Shown here in pieces: positions 1 to 4,824 of a stretch of DNA of 7,181 bases. The position numbers and the translations under genes are program-made. Location: NCBI GenBank assembly GCA_012514925.1, contig JAAYZI010000173.1, forward strand, positions 1 through 7,181, given 5' to 3'. Source of the DNA: Deltaproteobacteria bacterium (GTDB lineage: Bacteria; Bdellovibrionota_C; UBA2361; JAAYZI01). Numbering within the stretch: position 1 is the stretch's first letter; each line of letters opens with the position of its first letter. Under the pieces are notes generated by a model. It saw nothing but the letters and a program-made list of their open reading frames with translations, was not told the DNA's origin and did not search any database.

Positions 1-8
1 AGGCAGCT
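1..8. repeat. Left copy of 8-bp target-site duplication
   Basis: The sequence AGGCAGCT stands immediately left of the element at 9-115 and recurs exactly at 116-123, immediately right of it. A perfect 8-bp direct repeat abutting both ends of an inverted-repeat element is the mark of a transposition event. The copy begins at the window edge, so a longer duplication cannot be excluded. Confidence 0.75.
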
Positions 9-115
9 GTAACCGTTTACGTGTGGAATTGATCACGCAATTTTTTCAACCTGGGCGGCGGCGCAAAGTGAATCTCACTTTCTCCAGAGAAAGTAATATT
101 CATGCAAATGGTTAT
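9..115 (-). mobile_element. MITE-like element, IS66-type ends, 107 bp
   Basis: The two ends are imperfect inverted repeats. Reading inward, the left end is GTAACCGTTTACGTG and the right end (minus strand) is ATAACCATTTGCATG, with 11 of 15 positions equal and every difference a purine transition. The element is bracketed by AGGCAGCT at 1-8 and 116-123. Ends beginning GTAA with an 8-bp target duplication are established traits of the IS66 insertion-sequence family, so a non-autonomous IS66-derived element is the best reading; the family assignment is inference. The interior has two overlapping palindromes (65-81 and 77-94) and a GGCGGCGGCGC run (53-63). It encodes no transposase. The last base of the right duplication is also the last base of the response-regulator stop codon, so insertion was exactly behind that gene and spared it. 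Other copies: 7134 onward (41 of 45 bp equal to 71-115, inverted) and 6018-6050 (27 of 33 bp equal to 9-41, inverted). Confidence 0.75.
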
Positions 116-123
116 AGGCAGCT
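116..123. repeat. Right copy of 8-bp target-site duplication
   Basis: AGGCAGCT is identical to positions 1-8. Its final T (123) is the complement of the last base of the TAA stop codon of the minus-strand response regulator, so the duplicated target overlapped that stop codon. Confidence 0.75.
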
Positions 124-491
124 TACTTCTGCTCGAGAAGCGTGTTGATGTGGTCTACTAACACAGTTGGTTTGCAGGGTTTTGTCAGCACTAGGTTGCA
201 CCCTGCGTCCATCGCCTCGCGATGAATCTCTGGATCATCAACTGCTGTAAAGGCCACGATAGGTAGTTTATAGCCGTTTTGTCTGATGCGCCTGACGGCC
301 TCTTGACCGTTCATATGGGGCATCATCAGATCGACGAGGATAATGTCGGGTTTTACTTCCTCTATGCATTTCACCGCGGATTGGCCGTCCGCACTACGGA
401 CCACCTCGAATCCTTTGTCTTCAAAGAGGAAGTCCACGATATCCAACGCAGTCATATCGTCATCGACAATCAATATCTTAGGTGCGTTCAT
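123..491 (-). CDS. Single-domain response regulator (CheY-like receiver)
   Basis: This is a 122-residue protein made of one receiver domain and no output domain, the usual length of CheY/Spo0F-type stand-alone regulators. The phosphorylation pocket is complete: acidic residues D10, D11 and D12, phospho-acceptor D54 in ILVDLMMP, T82 in AFTA, and K104-P105 in LTKP. It is expected to be phosphorylated by a histidine kinase encoded elsewhere and to act in the cytoplasm by protein contact, because no DNA-binding region is present. The start ATG (489-491) has only a weak GGGAAAG-like Shine-Dalgarno. It is divergent from the T3SS operon and separated from it by 473 bp; control of that operon is possible but nothing in the sequence shows it. 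A MITE-like element sits right behind its stop codon. The receiver call is secure; the pathway is unknown. Confidence 0.95.
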   Translation of the reverse strand: MNAPKILIVDDDMTALDIVDFLFEDKGFEVVRSADGQSAVKCIEEVKPDIILVDLMMPHMNGQEAVRRIRQNGYKLPIVAFTAVDDPEIHREAMDAGCNLVLTKPCKPTVLVDHINTLLEQK

Positions 492-617
492 AATCTTTCC
501 CGCAGCGATTCTAGTTACCTGTTAAAGTGCTTATTTACCTGATGTGGCTTGAAGAGAAAAGGGAGCGATTTTTACGGCACTCTCAGAGCAATTAAGATAA
601 GTAGGAAGCCTAAACGC

Positions 618-646
618 TTTACCAAAAGCCATTAAAATTGTATAAC
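618..646 (+). promoter_or_regulatory. Sigma70-like promoter candidate for the T3SS operon
   Basis: TTTACC (618-623) is separated by 17 bp from TATAAC (641-646). These match the -35 and -10 consensus at 4 of 6 and 5 of 6 positions with ideal spacing. Transcription would begin near 653, giving an untranslated leader of about 310 nt that carries the 14-bp repeats. The sequence around TATAAC is near-palindromic (TTGTATAACA), so a minus-strand -10 toward the response regulator is also conceivable. This is a motif match only. Confidence 0.3.
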
Positions 647-663
647 ATTGTTTCTTAGCGATG

Positions 664-718
664 AGTTTTATCCAGATAGCTTATCAAGGGAGCTTTATTG
701 AAGGAGCTTTATCAGGGG
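664..718 (+). repeat. Imperfect 13-14 bp direct repeats, three or four units
   Basis: Three consecutive units are clear: AGCTTATCAAGGG (678-690), AGCTTTATTGAAGG (691-704) and AGCTTTATCAGGGG (705-718). A more diverged unit, AGTTTTATCCAGAT (664-677), precedes them in phase. They lie just downstream of the promoter candidate and upstream of the T3SS operon. They could be binding sites for a regulator or a structural element of the leader; nothing in the sequence decides between these. Confidence 0.5.
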
Positions 719-920
719 AAGAGCGGGAAACGGGGTAAGGGCTGCAAATTTCTGGATCTTACGCGACTTACCTTGATTCTAATACAGGAGGGCTTGAATC
801 TGCGCATAGTATTACGTTGTGCCAGCGATTCTCCACTATACTCGTGGTTGAATTGTTTATTGTAGGAAGTTGTGTGTTACAAAGTGGTGTTGCGGTTTGG
901 CGGTGTAAGGAGGCTGTTTT

Positions 921-1016
921 TTGCCTAGGTTGCGCAGAGTTCTTGATTTAATGGAATCAGCAGGATGTTTGCGCTTGAGATCAGTTTTAAAGACGGGGCA
1001 TCCCAGCCGGAGATGA
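921..1016 (+). CDS. Possible 31-aa leader frame upstream of the FHA gene
   Basis: A very good Shine-Dalgarno (AAGGAGG, 907-913) is placed 7 nt before a TTG at 921. The frame runs 31 codons and ends in TGA at 1014-1016. It overlaps the start of the FHA gene (ATG 965) in another frame, and its stop forms an ATGA overlap with ATG 1013, codon 17 of the FHA gene. The peptide is arginine-rich (10 Arg in 31 residues) and resembles nothing known to me. It could couple translation to the FHA gene, whose own ATG at 965 has a poor ribosome site. It could equally be chance, since short open frames are common and TTG is a rare start. Confidence 0.22.
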   Translation: MPRLRRVLDLMESAGCLRLRSVLKTGHPSRR

Positions 1017-2311
1017 TTTTGGTTCGCCGTCCCCAGGCGCTGGTTGGGGCTTCGGATTACGCGCATGTCGTGATTGAGGATATGCGCAGCCTGGATTATC
1101 AGCTCCGTCTGGTCCGCGGGCCGGGGCGGAAGTTTCGATGTAAGCCGATTGGACTCTCAGAAGAAATTGCTGTGCCCCACAGCTTTGAGGGGGTTTACGA
1201 TGGAGCTTTTACAATAGATGCCGGGGCGTTGGATATTACCGTAACTGCCCTCGACATTGATTTAGCGCTCCGTGATGGCGAGCCTCCTGATCGCGCCGGT
1301 GTAAGGGTTATGCGTCAAGCTTGCGCCTTAGGTGAGCCGGTTTACCCTGCGATTGTGGTAAGCGGCGCGATTCCGATTACCGTATCGTTTGCTGCAGATC
1401 AATCCATATTTATCGGGCGTTCTAACCAGTGCGCAGTGCGTTTGGATTCAGTGGATATCTCGGCCAAGCATGCCCGGATGGGGTACGAGGGCGGGATGTT
1501 TTGGATTGAAGATTTAGGGTCGACAAATGGCACCTTTGTTAAAGGGCAGCAAATTGCAGGACGGGTGAATGTAGAGCCTGGGGTGCCCATAGTTCTGGGA
1601 AGGCAGATTACGATTTTGGGTGTGACTTCCGGCGGGGATCTGGTGCAGGCGTCGACCATAGATTCCCGGCAGGTTCAGAAACCGTCGGCGCGCCGTTACC
1701 CGGTTTTAATCTCCATGTCTGAAGTGGTCCGCCCCGCCCGGGTGGTTTTGCCTTTAGGAGGGACCGTTACAGTTGGGCGCGATCCTGCCAGTGATATGTG
1801 GTTGGGGGCCCCGCACATTTCCCGTCGGCATAGCGAAGTTTCATTAACACCCACGGGTGAGGTCAGCTTAAAGGATTTCAGCACGAATGGTACGACTTAT
1901 GAAGGTGGTGTTCTGCGCCGGAATGAGGTCTTTGACCTGAAAGGCAAGCCGATGGTCTTTAGCTTCGGTGGAGATCTGACGGTGGCGGTCTGTTTTGATG
2001 AAGAACAGGAGACGCTTTTTCGGAATGCGGATGGCGCTTTGGATTGTTTTAGCCGGGATCCCACGCGGCCGCTCGTGCCGAACGCTGGAGGGGAATCTTC
2101 CCGCGAAGTAAATGAGACCAGCATCGGGAATGTCATCGCTCAGACCATGGTGGAGCTTGACGACACTATGAATAACGGACGGCAGCTGAGGATGTTTTTT
2201 CAAAGTTTGAGTTTAACCGCGAAGTTATTGCTTATTTTAGCGTCGATGGGGGCGATCATAATCTTTGCCTTTTTGGGTACAGCGTTATGGTCACTTCTGT
2301 ATACCGGTTAG
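965..2311 (+). CDS. Tail-anchored multi-FHA-domain protein of T3SS operon
   Basis: This 448-residue protein has two intact FHA (phosphothreonine-binding) domains. The first (about 145-222) carries G151-R152, S166-x-x-H169 and S186-T-N-G-T190. The second (about 255-342) carries G271-R272, S286-x-x-H289 and S306-T-N-G-T310. Residues 2-62 look like a degenerate third FHA, with GAS in place of GRS and no histidine motif. After a polar linker, one hydrophobic segment (about 420-446) ends almost at the C terminus, so the domains face the cytoplasm and nearly nothing enters the periplasm. In known T3SSs SctD has a cytoplasmic FHA, one membrane span and a large periplasmic ring domain; here only the cytoplasmic half and anchor are seen, so a SctD-like role is inference. 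ATG 965 is kept because it preserves the first beta strand, although no good Shine-Dalgarno precedes it; ATG 1013 is an alternative. It leads an operon ending with sctQ. Confidence 0.9.
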   Translation: MFALEISFKDGASQPEMILVRRPQALVGASDYAHVVIEDMRSLDYQLRLVRGPGRKFRCKPIGLSEEIAVPHSFEGVYDGAFTIDAGALDITVTALDIDLALRDGEPPDRAGVRVMRQACALGEPVYPAIVVSGAIPITVSFAADQSIFIGRSNQCAVRLDSVDISAKHARMGYEGGMFWIEDLGSTNGTFVKGQQIAGRVNVEPGVPIVLGRQITILGVTSGGDLVQASTIDSRQVQKPSARRYPVLISMSEVVRPARVVLPLGGTVTVGRDPASDMWLGAPHISRRHSEVSLTPTGEVSLKDFSTNGTTYEGGVLRRNEVFDLKGKPMVFSFGGDLTVAVCFDEEQETLFRNADGALDCFSRDPTRPLVPNAGGESSREVNETSIGNVIAQTMVELDDTMNNGRQLRMFFQSLSLTAKLLLILASMGAIIIFAFLGTALWSLLYTG

Positions 2312-2322
2312 GAGGTAGGCTC

Positions 2323-2427
2323 ATGTTTCCGCAAGCATTAACGGGCCGTTGGTCCGGGCGGAGGGTAAGCCGTTTAAACTGTGAAGATTTAGATAAACCT
2401 GGAGTATTGGCATATGTCAACCGATAG
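2323..2427 (+). CDS. Possible 34-aa small protein between the FHA genes
   Basis: An ideal Shine-Dalgarno (AGGAGGT, 2310-2316) overlaps the stop codon of the upstream FHA gene and lies 6 nt before this ATG. The frame runs 34 codons and its end overlaps the start of the next gene (ATG 2414) by 14 nt. The product is basic at the front (GRWSGRRVSR), has no hydrophobic span, and is not a family I recognise. It explains why a strong ribosome site stands in an otherwise tightly packed operon. It could be a real small protein or a coupling leader that keeps ribosomes moving between the two FHA genes. Its length alone gives little proof of coding. Confidence 0.42.
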   Translation: MFPQALTGRWSGRRVSRLNCEDLDKPGVLAYVNR

Positions 2428-3643
2428 CACAGAGCTTACATTTGTTCGTTGCCCGTCATGCCGCAGTTTGGTGCCGGCAGTTTCAACCCGTTGCCGTATG
2501 TGCGGGGCAAGTTTGGATACCTCTTCTAAGTCGGATGAGGATGATAAGGCGACGAAAAAGTCTGGGCGGGTCAGGCAACGCACCATGTCATCTAAGTCTG
2601 ACAGCAGCGTGGCGGAAGTGCGAGACCAGATCAGGGCAGACTACGGGAAGGATGAAGAGGTGCCATCTGACGGCGTAGGGGTTGATGAGGAGCTTGAAGA
2701 GGACTTCTCCGCAGACGATCCGCTGAGCGCTTACCTTGAGGAGGTCGAGGCCGAGGACTCAGCCGAAAAAAATCAGGTCGAGGAAAAATTAGAGCCTGCC
2801 TCGACCATGGAGGAGGCTCCGGTTCAAAAGGAGGCGGATGAACCCCGTGCAGTAGAGGAGCCGCTAGAGAGCAAACGTTCAATTAGCGAACTTAAATCGC
2901 AGCGCGTTGAAGCGAAATTGGCTGCAGATAAAGACGCCGAGGTAGCTCAGCCGGTTCCGGATAAAGAACCCACCCCAGCTGTTGAGCCGGTTGAACGGCC
3001 TCGGGTTATTGTGGAAAGCGGTGGGAAGCCGAGATCTCAAGGGAGCATGTTGAATTTCGGCAGGCCCAAGGAGGCGGATGCGCCTGCGCCGCAGCCTGAG
3101 CGTCAGGAGAGAGAAACTCCAATTCAAAGCGCCCCGGCGCAGCCTGCTCCCGCCGCCAAATTTGGTTTTGGCAAGCCGCAGTCGGAGCGTAAGGCCGCCC
3201 CGCCTCGGGAGGATTTCGAGCGTGAGGAGGCAGCCGCTCCGGCACCTCCTCCGCAGCGAGAACCGGCGCGAGTTGAACCTTATAGGAAAGGTAAATTAAG
3301 AGGCCGTTTGTTTGGTTGGCTGGTAAACTATGCAGATTCGGAAGGCAGCGCGATTGAGTTGCGGGAAGGAAAGTTTTTTATTTCCCGGACTAGTTTGAAA
3401 AACAACGATATGCTGGTGGATCACGAGAGCATTTCTACGCCGCACGCCATGGTGGTGGTTGATCCAGAGCATGGGTTGCGTATTCAAGACTTAATGAGTG
3501 AACGAGGGATCTTTCTGCGTAAGCGCGCTTCTGAAACGTACCAACGCGAAGAAGATGTGTTAGTCGCGGACAACGGCGACTGGGTCCGTCTGGGCGATGT
3601 TGAGTTTCTAGTTTCACTAGTGCCTTATGTGGGCGTTAAATAA
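2414..3643 (+). CDS. Zinc-ribbon / disordered / FHA-like protein of T3SS operon
   Basis: This 409-residue protein starts with a zinc ribbon (C13-P-S-C16 and C27-R-M-C30). A long, mostly disordered middle (about 35-290) follows: first acidic (roughly 80-155), then rich in Pro, Ala and Glu, with two short related motifs, NFGRPK near 214-219 and FGFGKP near 250-255. The C-terminal 110 residues resemble an FHA domain: FFISR (321-325) at the GR position, S341-T-P-H344 as the S-x-x-H motif, and MSERGIF (361-367) where an intact FHA has STNGTF. The loss of the TNG motif suggests altered or lost phosphopeptide binding. No signal peptide or membrane span is seen, so it is cytoplasmic. GGAG (2401-2404) lies 9 nt before the ATG, and sctJ begins 15 nt after the stop. 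A role as flexible adaptor between the platform and the membrane FHA protein is inference; I know of no named homologue. Confidence 0.85.
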   Translation: MSTDSTELTFVRCPSCRSLVPAVSTRCRMCGASLDTSSKSDEDDKATKKSGRVRQRTMSSKSDSSVAEVRDQIRADYGKDEEVPSDGVGVDEELEEDFSADDPLSAYLEEVEAEDSAEKNQVEEKLEPASTMEEAPVQKEADEPRAVEEPLESKRSISELKSQRVEAKLAADKDAEVAQPVPDKEPTPAVEPVERPRVIVESGGKPRSQGSMLNFGRPKEADAPAPQPERQERETPIQSAPAQPAPAAKFGFGKPQSERKAAPPREDFEREEAAAPAPPPQREPARVEPYRKGKLRGRLFGWLVNYADSEGSAIELREGKFFISRTSLKNNDMLVDHESISTPHAMVVVDPEHGLRIQDLMSERGIFLRKRASETYQREEDVLVADNGDWVRLGDVEFLVSLVPYVGVK

Positions 3644-3658
3644 AAGAAAGCTGCTGAT

Positions 3659-4528
3659 ATGCCGCGTTTTAAAAGTTCTAAGCCCTCATTGATTGGAATT
3701 GCGCTTGTGGCGCTGGGAATGTTGTGTGGCTGCAGTCAGGAGCCAGTTGCGCGGGATATAGATCAACGTCAGGCGCTAGAAATCGTAGCGTTGCTTAATT
3801 CTCAAGGTCTGGGCGCTGAGTTATCTAAGGAGCGCCAGGGTTATGTAGTTAAAGTGCGCAAATCGGTGTTTCCCCAGGCGGTTGCCTTGATCAACGATAG
3901 CAAGTTGCCAGGGGAAGCAAAGATGTCTTTCCGCCAATTGGTTGGAGAGCAGGGTATTATTCCAAGTTCACGGGAGGTTGAGTCTTTGCGGCTCGACCAC
4001 GCTTTGGCCGTGGAGATTGAGGATATACTTGAAAATCATGCTGCTGTCGCTTCGGCGCGGGTGGTGGTGCGTTTAAATTCGCGCGCGGAAGGAGCGGCGG
4101 TGGGAGCTTCGGTGGTGGTGCAAGAACGGCCTGGAAGTAAGGCTTCCACGGGGGAGCTGGCGCCGTTGGTGTTAGCTGCGGTTCCTGGGTTGGCGCGGGA
4201 GAATTTGCAGATCTCGGTTACTCCGATGCTGCCGGATCCAAGGACTGCGGCTGAATTGGGGAAGGTCTATCAGGATGGGAAGGTTTTGAGTGTGCCACTA
4301 GCGCCGTTTCTTTTTTGGCGGGTGCCTGAGGCGAGTTTGGCTTCTATTGTGGTTACTTTCGTAGGGGTGTTGGTGTTGGCTCTTTTGGTAGGCATGCTGG
4401 TAGGCTATGCTTTAGCAGTCTACCGTCACGCAAGGACCGTTGTCAGTTCGGACGTGCCGGAGGGCGTGCCGCTTCTGTCTCTTAAGATGGAGAGGCACAA
4501 AAAGAGCATTCTTAAGGTTAAAGACTAG
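3659..4528 (+). CDS. sctJ: SctJ: T3SS inner-membrane ring lipoprotein (YscJ/PrgK family)
   Basis: This 289-residue protein belongs to the YscJ/FliF ring family, which forms the inner ring of the T3SS basal body on the periplasmic side of the cytoplasmic membrane. It has a lipoprotein signal peptide with lipobox L22-C-G-C25, a first ring-building domain (about 31-80, including REQ-like helix RQALEIVALLNSQG), a linker with the family-typical GIIPSSREVE (99-107), a second ring-building domain (about 110-192, with VASARVVVRLN and APLVLAAVPGL), one membrane span (about 229-254) and a short basic cytoplasmic tail. The lipobox plus single C-terminal span separates it from flagellar FliF, which is longer with two spans. 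The ring signature is diverged: ARVVVRLN where many relatives have ARVHVVLP. The Shine-Dalgarno is weak (AAAGAAAG). It lies 15 nt after the zinc-ribbon/FHA gene, so the FHA genes share its operon. Confidence 0.93.
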   Translation: MPRFKSSKPSLIGIALVALGMLCGCSQEPVARDIDQRQALEIVALLNSQGLGAELSKERQGYVVKVRKSVFPQAVALINDSKLPGEAKMSFRQLVGEQGIIPSSREVESLRLDHALAVEIEDILENHAAVASARVVVRLNSRAEGAAVGASVVVQERPGSKASTGELAPLVLAAVPGLARENLQISVTPMLPDPRTAAELGKVYQDGKVLSVPLAPFLFWRVPEASLASIVVTFVGVLVLALLVGMLVGYALAVYRHARTVVSSDVPEGVPLLSLKMERHKKSILKVKD

Positions 4529-4539
4529 GATGGGAGGAG

Positions 4540-4824
4540 ATGGACGCCAAGAAGTTTAGAGTGTTACCGGTTGAACAACGTGCTTTGGTGGCCATGGCTG
4601 TACTTTTGGATGGGCGTGAGGCGGCGGTTTATCTTAAGAATGATGCGGTTAACGGTGCTGGTCTTCATCGGGCGGCTTTAGATCTGGCTGGTCAGCCGCC
4701 TGATTTACGCATGCCTTTTGTGGGCACGATGTTGAGAATGGCTCTGCAAGAGATGGAGCAGGCCGCTGACTCAGTTCAAGACCCGGTCATGAGAGGACGG
4801 GGGGAGGTGGAGAGTGCAGGGTGA
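4540..4824 (+). CDS. Unrecognised 94-aa protein between sctJ and sctQ
   Basis: I do not recognise this family. The 94-residue product is predicted mainly helical, has no signal peptide or membrane span, and ends in a Glu/Gly-rich tail. It starts 11 nt after sctJ behind a purine-rich GGGAGGAG that nearly touches the ATG, and its end overlaps sctQ by 11 nt, so it is surely expressed with them. In many T3SS loci sctK follows sctJ, but SctK is about 200 residues and carries features not visible here. It may be a very reduced SctK-like platform protein, a chaperone for SctQ, or something specific to this lineage. The coding call rests on operon fit and translational overlap rather than homology. 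Confidence 0.75.
   Translation: MDAKKFRVLPVEQRALVAMAVLLDGREAAVYLKNDAVNGAGLHRAALDLAGQPPDLRMPFVGTMLRMALQEMEQAADSVQDPVMRGRGEVESAG

Larger units (their letters stand above)
492..964. other. Intergenic region between divergent regulator and T3SS operon
   Basis: This 473-bp AT-rich region has no convincing standard gene. It must hold the start signals for the minus-strand regulator and the plus-strand operon. Visible structure: a sigma70-like plus-strand promoter candidate (618-646), a row of imperfect 14-bp direct repeats (664-718), and a strong Shine-Dalgarno AAGGAGG (907-913) that serves a 31-codon leader frame rather than the FHA gene. A TATACT (837-842) resembles a -10 box but has no good -35 partner. 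No Hrp box (GGAACC with CCACNNA) and no strong terminator were seen. Confidence 0.6.

Noticed and set aside
9..20. GTAACCGTTTAC, a near-palindrome with central CG, as a LacI-family operator (also at 7134-7145 and 6039-6050)
   Set aside because: All three lie exactly at the ends of the repeat element and the similarity continues well beyond the 12 bp, so element ends explain them better.
77..94. Glycine riboswitch fragment (CTCTGGAGA resemblance)
   Set aside because: The other conserved aptamer parts are absent and the element lies behind genes, not before a glycine-related gene.
17..103. 28-codon minus-strand frame inside the element (ATG at 101-103); the first 11 codons also recur, nearly identical, at 7146
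   Set aside because: No ribosome site precedes it, its stop lies in the terminal repeat, and open frames of this length are common by chance. A shared N-terminal secretion leader was considered but lacks support.
9..115. Integron attC site
   Set aside because: The ends do not fit RYYYAAC and GTTRRRY, there is no integrase, and the flanking 8-bp duplication points to transposition.
833..842. HrpL-type promoter (CCAC near 833)
   Set aside because: No GGAACC lies 15-16 bp upstream and the CCACNNA pattern fails at its last base.
793..864. Small frame starting TTG 793 behind AGGAGG
   Set aside because: The spacing from AGGAGG to TTG is about 2 nt, too short, and the peptide shows no features.
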